A DNA stretch of 64,000 bases, from positions 744,001 to 808,000 of the forward strand of contig NJPS01000006.1 in assembly GCA_002946415.1 (NCBI GenBank), in the 5' to 3' direction. The notes beneath the pieces are model-generated. The model was given only the letters and a program-made list of their open reading frames with translations. It was not told where the DNA came from and made no database searches. The position numbers and the translations under genes are program-made. This stretch comes from Rutstroemia sp. NJR-2017a BVV2. Taxonomy: Eukaryota; Ascomycota; Leotiomycetes; Helotiales; Rutstroemiaceae. Of this stretch, positions 1-11,314 are shown one piece after another; the first letter of the stretch is position 1, and the number at the start of each line of letters is the position of its first letter.

Positions 1-3000
1 CTAGGATACCTTGTATAATTAATTTATTAGGAAACCGTGGATATGGGACAGCGTTTTGGAATATTTGGTATCATGACCCATCAGTGGTCAGTCAGTATAT
101 CCTACATATGATGAATCAACCTCGTGTTCCTCTTCGGTATACTTACCATTGATGGAAATAGTTACGCCACTACAGGATATCTACAATCTAACTTCATAAT
201 GCTCTTCGCAAATGTGATCATCACTTGTCGTTCAAGCACAAGCTCCTGTACAAAACAATACTGAGGAACAGCCCCGCTATTTCCACCACACTTTCCAAAC
301 TCCTACACTACACGCATTCTCACCTAATGGGTGAAGAAGGGGCAGCGACACAGCTGATAGCTTCTTCATCTAGAAATACAAGCGCAGATTTCATCGCAGC
401 TCCTAAGAAACCATCCATAAGCGCCTAGTGCCTGTCCTCCATGGACTTCCAATGAGGTCCCCAGAATCCTGGGCGAAATCAGACACGGTCATGTTGGGGT
501 CAAAATTTTTAAGCCCTTTCTTAATCTAGAAGGTAAATGCAATTGCACAGGATTTCCAGATAACTTAAGTCATAGGTCGTATTTGCAAATTGGATCCTCT
601 TTCATTGAGCTCGTTATGTATCCACGTTCTCTTTGGAAGTCAAGGGTCTTCTCAAACCATCTTCTAGAGCACATTATCATCTGAACTATTTAGCTCTTGA
701 TCGCTGGCGAATGATATGTAGAAATAGAAAGGTGCTGGGGTGCTGCTCTTTTCCGTGATGACTTCCTGATTAGATCGATGGCTGGCAGGTCAATATATTC
801 AACTATGGTCCTAGCAAAGGCCTAGTTAAGTATCTCGAGAGAAAGGAACTAATTAGGATATCCAGGCAGGGGCGGTCGCTGGTTCCTCAACGGTCCGGAA
901 CGGCCTCGCTTCCATCATAAGAAATGAATCTTGATGGTCTAGATGGTTAGACACCGGGTATTTATTTGAAGGTTTCGCTCCCTCTCGTATCACTTCTCAC
1001 ATTACACTACTTTCAACTCATACTTAGAGCGAACAGCACGAACCGCACACCACAAAGCAAACTGAAATACTCCTTTTACATTACAGGCACCGAGGAACAA
1101 ACCCCCACTATACACACAATGCCCAGCACCCCCTGGCAAACACCCAAGAAAGTCCAGCCCAAGCCGAAAAGCACACATGCGCAGTGCAATCACGATGGGC
1201 CACATGGACATACCGTCGTCGACCCGCCAAAGGAAAAGAACAAGCCACCGAAAACTGCTGGCGTGAAGTCGGGATCAGGCGGCACCGTTCATTCTTGATC
1301 AATAGCGCCGTCCGAGACGGATACAATGAAAAGATTTTGATCTAATCTCAGCACAAAGAGAAGGCTGATTTATTTGGCGATGATTGCACGAAAGTTGGTT
1401 GAAGGTAGTGGGATTTTTGTTTGGGAAATGGATAGATTGTTTTTGGCTTTTGTGCTACGTTCGAAAGGAGATGCTAGGAGTTGAAGATTAGGAGTTGAAA
1501 GTTGGGAGTTGATAGTGATGGAATATATATATCTATCCGAAACTAGGGGAGGCAACTGGGAGTCAAATTCTAGTTACTTGTTCTGGATACAGTATATATA
1601 TATATAAACAGAACCACCAAGTTATAGCATTCATTTATATACATCCAGAATACATGCTTCTTTCTTTCTGTTCTCTCAATAATACGCTTTCAAATATTAT
1701 ATTCCTGTTTACTTTCATTTTATTCCTATCTACTACATCATCGCTCATCTTCTTAATTTATATAAAATTATATCATATCTCCAGAAATCGATATCAATCT
1801 CCTCACTTTCTCATCGATGGAGAAAAAGAAGAGTGGAATGTATGAATGTCTTCTGTCTTTAGTATTACCGTCCTATACTGTGTATACTCTTCAAACTGCT
1901 ATCTACAGCTGTATGATCTTACGTTCATCTTAAGGCCAAGGCCAAGGCAAACTCCCACTTCTCTCCTTGACCCTGTTGATAGGAAACTAGATATTCTCTC
2001 CTTCTCTTCTTCTTCTTCTGGTCCTAATTCTTTACGCGAGGTCCTATCTCTTCACCGATGATACTACGTATAATTTACTATATCACATCGTATCCGTATA
2101 CACCAACCAACCAACGCCCAATCAACAACTAACCAACATCCAACCAACCGCACACCTAACCATCCTTTCCTATGCTGGTTTCTCAAGCATATTACTATTC
2201 TAGGCCTACTCACCTGCGTAGTATCAATATCACTCTCGGTCCTACCCCTACTCCTCTCCTCTCCCTATCTCCCATACTGCCACTACTGCCACTATCCTCA
2301 CCCCTCCCTCCCTACTTCTTTCATCTCCCTCCGTCCTCACCTCCCCCCTCGCATCCTCACCTCCCCCATACCCATACCCATCTCCCCGTTTCTGCCTCCC
2401 CCCCAGCCCCACTCCCCACCCCCAACCCAACGGTCCGGCGCCACCAAACCTCAGCTCCGTGTCCCGTGCCGTGCTGATGTCCATCCATTCTTCCCGCTCA
2501 GCTTTCCTCAGCCCTAAACGCCCGTTTACGCCCCTTTTGGCTAGGTGTATACAGCACAGCAAGAGGACTAATTATAGATGTAACTTTCACGACAACGTCG
2601 GTAGCTTAACGAGGTTTGGATGGAGCTAGGGGTATGGGCAAAAGAGAAGGGGAGGGAAAGAGGAGTGGAATAGAAAGAGGGAAAAGGGAATTCGGATTGG
2701 ATGATATGGATGGACAAAAGGCCGCGAGATAGATAGATACTTGGATAAATATTGCATTTTTCTTCAATTTCAGTCCCAATCTTAGTCCAATAGATTTATA
2801 TTTATATTTATCATTCACTGCCTGGTATTGATTGTTTCGTCTGCCTCCTCGCTCATTCATCAATCAGATCACAGAGAAATGATATGAAAAGAAGTAGTAA
2901 GTATATACATTAGAGCTCTCTAATTCCTCTTTTCTCTCTCTCCTCTTCTCCTCTCCTCTCATCTCCGCAACCAATCCCCCACCCCCCAGAGCCAGAATCC

Positions 3001-3521
3001 AACCCGCTCCAGGCCGCGGCGCACGCCCAAATACTCGATGCTGCTGTATGTACATGCTCGCTGTAGTAAACCCCACGATTTTATGCACCCCTCTGCCCAT
3101 TCTCCCCTTTTCCTCGTTCTGTTTTCATATTCTTCGTCTTCGTTCTCATCTTCATCTTCATTCTCATCCTTTAATCAACCCAACCACGCACCATATTATG
3201 CAAGACATATTCACTTCCCGCTTTCCCCCATCATCAAGTCCCACCCATCCCGTCCCGATGCAGAAACGTAGATACCTCCCTGCGTCCCTTCAAAGAACAG
3301 GAAAAAAGAAGTCCTTAAATGCCCGTTCCATTCCGTAAAAAATAAAATGAAAACCCTAACCCCCTCCCCATACCCCCAACCTCAGACGCCAGATTAAACA
3401 TAAAATAGTTAGATAAGAGTTATGCGTTGCTGTAAGGGAAACCAAAATGTAATAAAAATATGCTAGTAACACAGTATGCTCCCGTTCCGTTCTCTTCCTT
3501 TCCTTTCAATCCGTTTCAGGG
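1..3521. other. Gene-poor left edge
   Basis: No convincing gene is seen apart from a doubtful 59-codon frame at 1119-1298. The stretch is AT-rich with a TA run near 1593-1605, pyrimidine-rich tracts at about 2240-2420 and 2930-3000, and a TCTTCG/TCATCT run near 3120-3170. Open frames here are low-complexity Pro/Ser translations of these tracts. The right part is the 3' flank of the amylase gene, which ends at 3522. Confidence 0.5.
1119..1298 (+). CDS. Doubtful 59-aa Lys/Pro-rich ORF
   Basis: An ATG-initiated frame of 59 codons encodes a Lys/Pro/His-rich peptide with the motif CNHDGPHGH and a Gly/Ser tail. It has no signal peptide or known domain. The open frame extends upstream to 966, where a hydrophobic start (MKVSLPLVSLLTLHYF) is also possible. 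I do not recognise it. Its only support is an uninterrupted frame with unusual but non-repetitive composition, so it may be chance. Confidence 0.2.
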   Translation: MPSTPWQTPKKVQPKPKSTHAQCNHDGPHGHTVVDPPKEKNKPPKTAGVKSGSGGTVHS

Positions 3522-5851
3522 TTACGCACCGGAAAGGAAAATGAGAGAGATGAATAATATACAAGAGGAGAGCAGAGTGCTGGAGATAGAGGAGGAAGAA
3601 GACGGCGCGGACGAAACGTAACTCGAGGCGTAGTGCGTTTTGTTGACGTTTTTCATGGGCTCCGGACAGAGGGTTGTGTTGACGAGGAGGGAGCCAGGGA
3701 TCCATACCTGTGGGGAGGGGTTTAGTGGATGTTTGTGAGTAGGTGTGGAAGTTACGAATGGAGGGAGTTGGGAATAGAGGGGCATGGGAATGGAAATAGG
3801 GATAAAAATGGCAAACATACCTGCGGCTCTCCCTTCGTCAACTTAATATTAATCTCCCCACCTATCCCCGCCGTCTGACTTTGACAGCTCAAAACCTCAA
3901 TCACCAAAACCGACGGACTGAAGCCCGTGTCCCCTACATAATACGGTCCCACATCATTACCTTCCGACCCAACATTCGTCAGCGCCGTCACTACACTATG
4001 AACATTGCCCTTCCTCCACACCAACGCGTCGTTCTTGGTGTAGATAATTGACGCCTTGTATGCCCAGTAGGGTGACCAGTTCGAGTAGTTCGTTGCAATC
4101 ATGTAGTTATTCACTGCGCTGCGCGCTGTGTTCAACGTCTTGACGTACTGGTACAGCGTCGATGTCTTGTCGTACCCAGTCGGGTTAAGCCACAGCGCCG
4201 CACGATTCTGGGGGTCATTTGCACCCGCGAAACCTTGCTCCGCACCGTAATAAACCACAGGAATACCATCCGTGAAGAAGTCATACACAAGAGCGTTTTT
4301 GCCCTGCGACAGATCAGCAGAATACCACGCGAAGCGCGCGACGTCGTGGTTCTCGCTGAAGGTGCCCATGATGGTGGTGTCGTGGCACTCGCGCTCCACG
4401 GCGGCGAACTGCGAGCCCAGCGGCTCCATGCTGTTGGTGGAGTTGGCGAGGATCGATGTGATGTAGTACCAGGAGGGGTAGTTGAGCACGGTGGTGAGCG
4501 CGTCGACGGCCCAGAAGCAGGCGGCGAAGGGGTCGGCATCGAATACTTCGCCCATGGCGAAGGTGCCGGCGGCTTGTTGCCAACTGGGCCAGAAGGGTTT
4601 GTCGACGTGTTTGGCGGCGTCGACACGGAGTCCGTCGACTGGGGTTGGTGTTAGTATGGTGAAGGGAAGGCATGAAAAGACATCTTGAGCGCAGCGAGCA
4701 TTTGGTGTTTGGAGGCTTTGCCCATATGGAGAAGAAGTTCATGTGATGGGAAAGTACTTCATCCCATTCTAGAAAAAAACAAAATATTGGGGAACGGGAG
4801 AAAATCCGGGGAAGCCAAGACACATTGAGCAAGGGGGGTGGGACATAAAAAGAGTACTAACGTGAATAATTGGCGACCATTTCCGTGACCCAAGTGTCCC
4901 AAGTGTTCTTCACGAAATCGGACTCGGTGTCGAGATCAGCGAGCGCGACTATGTCGTCGCCGAGCCAGCAATCTTGCGCGTTGGTATTGTTGCCATAGTC
5001 GGAGATATAGCAGAACGGATGGAAGTACTCTTTCTTGTTGAAAGGCACAAACATGGAGTAGTCGGTTTTGGCGCCCGGTCCGGGATATGCTACGTCGTTG
5101 ATGACCACATCTATCATTAGGTACTGGTTGTAGTGTTAGTGAATGAAATGAAGGGGGTGAAGCTGGGGTTGGTGGGAGGTGAGATGCGATGCAATGCTTA
5201 CCATGTCGCGATCGTGGAGGGCCTTTGACAACGCTTTGAGATCGTCTGGTGTCCCGAAATTCTTATTCGTTGTGGTGATATCCTGCGTCCAGAATCCATG
5301 GTAGCCCTCACCGTATTCTGTAGTTTCGTTGATGTTCTGTACCACGGGAGAAATCCATATCTAGGTTTGGGTACAAGCCATTTGGTCAGTGCAGTTCAGC
5401 TCGAGGGAAGGATTTGGAAGAACGAGTTCGCGACGCATGAGTGGTACAATATACGACCAGGCAGAAGAATTGATCCTCGGACGGGACAGAAGTGAAGCGG
5501 AAGTTGAGGAGCTGGAAAAGATTCGAAACTCACAGCTGTAAATCCCATATCTTGGATGTAATCCAGCTGATTTATGATCCCTTGAAATGTACCTCCACAG
5601 TACAATTGAGCGGTTGTATTACATGGCGAGGAAGTAGAGCCATCCGTTCGGGCAAAGCGATCTGTGATGATTTGATATATGGAGCGACTTCTCCAGTCGT
5701 CTGCCGTGGCAGCGTTTGCGGTTTGTGTGAAGAGGACTTGGACGGATAACAAACAACACAAGAGCCACGAAAAAGAATTAGAACGAGCAACGCCAACACC
5801 ACCCAAAGACCTTGAAACGAGTGCCGTCGACTTGGTCGACGTGGTCAACAT
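3522..5851 (-). CDS. GPI-anchored alpha-amylase / 4-alpha-glucanotransferase-like protein (GH13)
   Basis: Five exons: 5851-5534, 5360-5202, 5123-4862, 4638-3821 and 3707-3522, giving 580 aa. The start at 5851 is the first ATG; the frame is open further upstream but has no ATG there. The N-terminus is basic then hydrophobic, a likely signal peptide ending near ANA-AT (about residue 47). GH13 motifs are in order: region I DVVIND (164-169), region [12 protein letters not shown] (248-257, nucleophile D253), region III GEVFD (acid/base E277), region IV SENHD (D345). The usual His closing region I (DVVANH in TAKA-amylase) is Asp169 here. The C-terminus is Ser-rich and ends in a hydrophobic tail typical of GPI attachment. 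Enzymes of this type act on alpha-1,4-glucan at the cell surface, some as glucanotransferases. The gene is divergent from the alpha-1,3-glucan synthase, which supports a role in alpha-glucan synthesis or turnover. Secreted digestive amylase is the alternative, made less likely by the anchor. Confidence 0.9.
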
Positions 5852-7050
5852 GATTGCGAATCCGCCACTATTCTCACTGTGTGTCGCGATTGATAGGAAG
5901 AAGAGAAGGCTGAACTTAACCCACACACCCCAAGTCAGCGTTTCCTTTTCCTATTTCCTTTTCTTTTGTTCGGTTTGACGCAGATAGGCAGATAGGAAAA
6001 TAGAATTGATAGCGAACAATGAGAACACTGAAATGGGTGCAACGATGCGGGTGACGAGTTTGGAGGAGAGATTGGGACTGCTTGGCATATGTGGGCGTCC
6101 TGGCGCTACATCTACATATGGTTTAGATTCTGGCAATGCTCCCCCTTGTGCTACTTAACGGTCTGGCTTTTGTGCTGTTCCCGGAAGATTTGGCCCAGCA
6201 GATCTTGGTTGTTGCGGTGCAAAAATGTCGGGTCCAGTTCGCGGTCAACACTGTCTGATCGATGATTGGTTCAATTGGATAATCATGCAACAACGCTGTG
6301 CCGAATGGAGCGCAAATGGAATGGAAAGCCTGCTCCACCAGCCAGAACAGCCCCTTCACTTCAGACATTTTGGTCCATATTTGGAAGTCATGTGTGATGT
6401 GTAGTAATGGTGGCACAGGAGACTGAATGGTGGCGCGGGGAACTGATGGAAATTGAACAAATTAGATGTTCGTATATGGACCAGAGTCGCGTGGGATGTC
6501 GAGAATCCCCGCTACAAGTAATTTAAAATCCTGTGCAAGACTTTTCCTTGGCAAGCATAATGGTAAGGATGCCGGTGTGGTGAGGGAGCAGTGGTATGGA
6601 TGATGGGTCTCGAAATGGAAATGGAAGGGTTATGGAAAAGAGGAAAAAGGGGGGACGGGCCATCCGAACATGGATTTTGCACGTAATTTTGGCTGCCACT
6701 TGCAAGAACGGTTAATATGTGGTCCGAGGGCATTGGAGATTGGAGATTGGAGATTGGACGGATTAGACCTTGAGATGGATAATGATGGGACGGACGATGG
6801 TTGGCCGATAAGGGAATGGGATGGGGAATCGGGAGATGCTATGCTGTTCTCTTCGACGATGTTGTCTGGCGCAGTGGGCGAGTTGAGTTGGAGTTTTGTT
6901 GTCATTTGTTGTTCTTACGATGATAACTGTTTGTTGTGGTGGCTGCTGGTGTTATCATAGCAACAACGCTACCGATTAGCTGGCAGTGAGTACAGTAGTG
7001 GTGAGTAGCGTGGGCAAGTAGTGGACGGTTGGTAAAGTAACTTAAAGCAA

Positions 7051-7080
7051 AAGTAAAGTAAAGTAAAGTAAAGTAAAGTG
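7051..7080. repeat. AAGTA pentanucleotide microsatellite
   Basis: About six tandem copies of AAGTA, the last ending in G, inside the amylase-synthase intergenic region. A short degenerate extension lies just upstream (7031-7050). Confidence 0.85.
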
Positions 7081-7145
7081 CCAGTGCCAGTGCAGTCCTG
7101 CACATGATGATACGGTAATCGGCACAGACAACGGCGTTAGTAATT

Positions 7146-7198
7146 GTCGTTCGGTCGGACGCAGATTCTTGCTGGAAGAATGTTCTTCGCCGAACGAC
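7146..7198. promoter_or_regulatory. Nested inverted repeat with heat-shock-element-like core
   Basis: Perfect 9-bp outer arms GTCGTTCGG (7146-7154) and CCGAACGAC (7190-7198) flank two inner inverted repeats: ATTCTT/AAGAAT (7165-7170, 7176-7181) and GAAGAA/TTCTTC (7175-7180, 7183-7188). The core AGAATGTTCT (7177-7186) fits the heat-shock factor pattern nGAAnnTTCn. It sits in the shared promoter region, nearer the amylase. Factor binding is inference; the symmetry is directly visible. Confidence 0.45.
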
Positions 7199-7310
7199 CT
7201 ACTACTTGGAGAGCTTCGGTGCTAACCTTATTACCATATAGCGTCGGTCCTTGAATTGGGTTTGGGAAATTGGTCCGTGTTGGAGAAAATTAGCCAGGGG
7301 AAAGTAAAGC

Positions 7311-7440
7311 AGGCAAGTCAGGCAAGTCAAGGAGTAGGACAAGGAGCCAGTCAAGCAAATCAAGCAAGTCAAGAAAGTCCGTCAAGCAAAGCCCTCAAGC
7401 AAGTCAAGCAAAGTCAAGCAGGTGCAAGCAAAACCCAAGC
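7311..7440. repeat. Degenerate CAAGT/CAAGC repeat tract
   Basis: About 130 bp of irregular copies of CAAGTCAAG, CAAGCAAGT and AAGCAAAT. Translation gives a Ser/Gln/Ala-rich frame with no other support, so I treat it as a simple-sequence tract rather than a gene. Confidence 0.75.
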
Positions 7441-9247
7441 ACCAGCGCACTGTTCACATACAGAGTACAGTTCTCGTACAGTTCTTCGTACTGTAGAATC
7501 CGCAGCTTCTAAATCTGTAGATCATCGATCTTTTGAATGGGTCTCCGTTGGGTCTCTCTGCTGGCCTTTTACTTGATTGAGAGACAGGTCGGAAGGCGGA
7601 TAAACAGGGCTCTATTCTCCATTCAGCCAAAAACCCAAGTATTTGTATCTCTCCCGAGGTTCTTGCGAACAGTATGCGGTTTCTATGAGTACGGTACCCA
7701 ATTTTCGCTCGTGTTCGTCGAACGCTTCATTCAATAATCGCATCCAGTTGGGGATAGTGGCTAATGGCTATATGTAAGAAATAGCGATGCCATGCGATGC
7801 GATGCGATACTGTAGCATATTGTAGCGAGTCGCGAGACCGAAGCCCCTCTGTGGACCCGGTTTCAAGGAAGATTCTACAGGTACAGACAGGTACAGACAG
7901 GTACGAAGGCATCACCGCCTTCATGGGATTGATTTCACGGTTCCATAGTCCCACAGATTATCGTATTGGCCTTTGCTTGGAGATGCCCATCCATACATTT
8001 TCCACTTTTCGCAATCCACTCTTGACGGCATCATGTTAAGCTTGATTTGCCGTGCGATAAGGTTGCCAGAGAACAGGCGGAATTAAGACAGTCGGGAGAG
8101 GTCGGAGGTCACCGAGCATCCTGATGGGTCAAGCTGGAACCTGAGGTGGTCTACTTCTATGATGTACGAAGTATGAAGTATGTATGAAGTATGTGTGTAT
8201 TCTGTTCTGCTCTGTTCGATGAACGCATAATCCACAAAGACACCGACATCAAAGGAGAAGGCGAAATGAACACGAGAGACTTTCAATGCCGACTTTCCGC
8301 CTGGGGTATATATTATATGGACGAGGGAGAAGTGAAGAAAATTATTCGCTGCTGTAGGAAATGAACACCGACAAATGCATGATGAAAGGGGTCCGATTGA
8401 ATTATGTAGTCAGTAGTGAGTCGCGGAATGTGCGGATGCAGGAACCCAGGGACAGGGCCATAGAGAAGCTTTTGGACGCGTCGGGAGTCGGGACGTCGTA
8501 GGCTCGTACGGCGTTGCAATACGAGGTATATAGTTTGATGGTTGAGGGTTGGAGATGTTGGTTGGCTTTATAGTCGAGGTGAGGGATTGAGGCAGGGGAG
8601 AATGCGGTGCGAAGGCACAAAAGATGAGGAAATCTGCATTTCCATCTTTATCCCCCCACGAAATAGGAAAGTCGCATCACAACAGGATACATCTGGGCAA
8701 GTGGAGGTGGGACGCCGTGGGAACTTGGGAAGGCATATCATACATATCATAGGAACCACACAGGAGAATTCTTTGCAGTATGTCCAGACTCCAGAATAAC
8801 GGACAGAATGTAACATTACAGTCAGGGAACATCTTTCCATAATTCATGGCTGTCCTTGCTGGTGAAGAGAAAAGAAGAAGACGAGCATGGGTGATGATAC
8901 GGCTATTGCTCAGATGAGGCTAGGTGGTAGTTGCTGATTCATCCACCACTCGATCACACCTTTCCATACGAGGTTTAAAGCCCAACTCTAAAGTATCGTT
9001 GGTGTGTGCGTAATACGGTCTTTCGGCCATTCATATTATTGCATCTCCGCCACACCTTAATTGAACGTATCAATGTGAAGCATTTGGGTCCACAAACCAA
9101 CCCGGGCGTTGTCTCCCAGGTCTAGATACTGCACTCTGTACCTTGCTTATCTTTTCTTCGACGCAGTACCAAAATACACTCTGCAGGCCCAAGTTTGGCT
9201 TCCAGCGAACACGTCAGGTATTTGTCAGAACCAACACTTGGGTTTGG

Positions 9248-9306
9248 AGGTGAAGGAGGTGAAGAAGTGAAGAAGGTGAAGAAGAGAAGAAGGTGAAGAA
9301 GAGAAG
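9248..9306. repeat. GAAG/GGTGAAGAA purine repeat tract
   Basis: Tandem degenerate copies of GGTGAAGAAG on the plus strand, all purine except scattered T. It lies mid-way in the amylase-synthase intergenic region. Confidence 0.75.
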
Positions 9307-10007
9307 TTTGAGAAGTCATGAGCTGCAGTGACCGAACGATGGACAGATGGACGGACTGATTGATAGACTGATTTGATCGATTGATTGATTGAGCGCTGGA
9401 CATTGGACAGAGGGGTGAGGAAAATCAAGCCCAAAAATGATGAAAACAGGGTAAAGCTTTTCATTGGTTTAACCTCAACGCCCGCCCTCAGATAGTGACG
9501 CATCAACTAACTGGTCTGATTATCCCCCAAAATATGCAGGAATATGCAGGATAATGTGAGCAGTGAGCAGCGAGCAAAGGGGCTGGCCTCGTCCCATCTC
9601 GAGCGCTTGAGAATAGCAGTTTGGCGAAGGGCCAACGGCTTCGCACCGCGCCGTCTGGAAACTTCGTGCCTCACGTCAACATACGGAATACTACGCACTC
9701 CTTATGTTCGATAAGGTTTCTCCTCGCCCCGTCAGTGGTACAGTACCCACATCAACAACCAACGGTGAGGTGTTGGTTGGTACCAATATTTACGAAGGAC
9801 TCAGGACCAGGACTCCAGCGCACGAATCGCCGACTCGCAGGTCTAAGACTCAAATCCAGCCCTCCTGTCATATGATTCAGATATCGTGTTTGAACTTCTA
9901 CCTTAAGGTAAATGCTCGGCCGTACTATGGCACGCTTTAGCTAACTCTGCTCGGGTACCTACCTAAGAGAGAGGCTAGGTGCGTTTACTGACCCCTTCAC
10001 ACTACTT

Positions 10008-10021
10008 CACGAAGTACTTCG
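10008..10021. repeat. 14-bp perfect palindrome ACGAAGTACTTCGT
   Basis: The sequence equals its own reverse complement. A related GTACGAAGTATG occurs near 8164 in the same intergenic region, and GTACAGTAC follows immediately at 10020-10028. It could be a dyad protein-binding site about 1.3 kb upstream of the synthase start; no function is proven. Confidence 0.5.
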
Positions 10022-10966
10022 TACAGTACATGATCGGTCGCCCTTCTATTACCGACACAGAAACTCGCTAGCCAAAAATAATCTGTTCGTTATCAGGCGG
10101 GATTTCAGGCCGGTCTGCAACAGCAAAAAATTCTCGTATCTTCCTCTGGTGCAATTCCGCATCCTGGACCCAGTAGTGCGCACACACACCCACACCACGG
10201 AGAAATACCCCTGCTTCAGCACTCAGCCTTTATCTGGCGAAAGTCCTCGTCTCACCAATCACCATTCCGAACTCTCGGTAAGGAAGGCGGCTGCAGATCC
10301 TGGTCGCTTTTCACATACTCGTTAAAGTTAAGGCTGTGAAGACTGTAGAGTTATTGAGATTACTTTCTGGTAACACGAAACACACGCCAAGTGATTGCAC
10401 TTGCACAGGCCTGCCGGCAAGCCACTTGCCTTGATCCAGGATGCCACATTCAGTCACTACCTCCTTTTCCCTCCATCATCGCGTGCCGTCTCATTGGCTG
10501 CTTTCCTCAAACGGAGAATTACTGTGGGCACCCGCGCACCCACGCACCCAGGTCCTGAGAATAGCGCAGCACTGAAGAAAAGAAAATGAATCCGAGCAGG
10601 CTCCCCACTGCCAGTACCATCTGTCGACCTGCTCTGCCCAATGACGCCCTCATGGCTCCATCCTTGCCCCTCCCAGGGCTTTGTGTTTTGCACGAATGCA
10701 TAGAAAGCTCGTGTTTAAACGTGCCATTTACTTCCTTATTCGGGCCCGCCGTTTCCCACTTCAGCATGGCGCAGGATTAAAAATATGCCGTGTCAACTTC
10801 TGGACGGTAAGCTTTAGGCATCCGGTGTGCTCAGGATAGTAAGATCGTCTTCTAGGGGTGATTGCTGAGAATTGTGTCCTTAGTGTCGTTGACATGGACC
10901 GTTTGAACTGATCTGCTTACATCTTTACTTCAGCCTCCATCTTCCGTCCAAAGTATCTCATCCCGC

Positions 10967-10973
10967 TATATAC
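10967..10973 (+). promoter_or_regulatory. Candidate TATA box for the glucan synthase gene
   Basis: TATATAC lies 342 nt upstream of the synthase ATG and is followed by a pyrimidine-rich stretch (10974-11000), a common arrangement for fungal promoters. It implies a leader of about 300 nt that contains one upstream ORF. Confidence 0.35.
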
Positions 10974-11274
10974 ATTTTCCTCTCCTGCATTTCTGTTTGT
11001 TGTCAATCTGCAGTTTGCACTTTGCAGTCGACTCCCACGTTCGTTACTCTATTCCCCCCACCCGTTGACGGCCCGTTCTCTCTTACTGTTGTGTCGAGGA
11101 AGAAAAAGACCACTTGTACTGGGATTACTTATCTTCAGACACATCATACGAGCTTACTCACAAGTCTTGGGAACATTTGCCTCAATCCTATTAATACACT
11201 GCTGGGCCCAGAGGATTGTTTTGAAGAACTTAACTTACGATTTCGACGAATTTTTTGGTACCGGGGAGCGATTC

Positions 11275-11292
11275 ATGATTTCGGCCACTTGA
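11275..11292 (+). promoter_or_regulatory. Five-codon upstream ORF in the synthase leader
   Basis: An ATG at 11275 opens a five-codon frame (M-I-S-A-T) closed by TGA at 11290-11292, 22 nt before the synthase ATG. I find no other ATG between the candidate TATA box and this one, so it would be the first start codon met by scanning ribosomes. That would make synthase translation depend on reinitiation or leaky scanning, if transcription starts upstream of 11275. Confidence 0.4.
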
Positions 11293-11314
11293 GTATTTGG
11301 TCGCTTTCTTTACG

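Larger units (their letters stand above)
5852..11314. other. Long divergent intergenic region between amylase and glucan synthase
   Basis: This 5.46-kb stretch separates the two divergent start codons. I find no ORF in it with coding character, signal peptide or splice structure. It contains AAGTA and CAAGT repeat tracts (7051-7080, 7311-7440), a GGTACAGACA direct repeat near 7877-7904, a GAAG tract (9248-9306), a GATTGATT tract near 9355-9393 and the palindromes listed separately. It probably holds both promoters and could encode noncoding RNA. Nothing in the sequence proves transcription. Confidence 0.6.

Noticed and set aside
2172..2477. Pro/Ser/Leu-rich 101-codon frame
   Set aside because: Low-complexity translation of a pyrimidine tract.
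3345..3365. CCCTAACCCC, telomere-like
   Set aside because: A single unit in C-rich sequence with no tandem array; not a telomere trace.
7256..7576. 106-codon Ser/Gln-rich plus frame
   Set aside because: Translation of the CAAGT repeat tract; no start context, splice sites or conserved feature.
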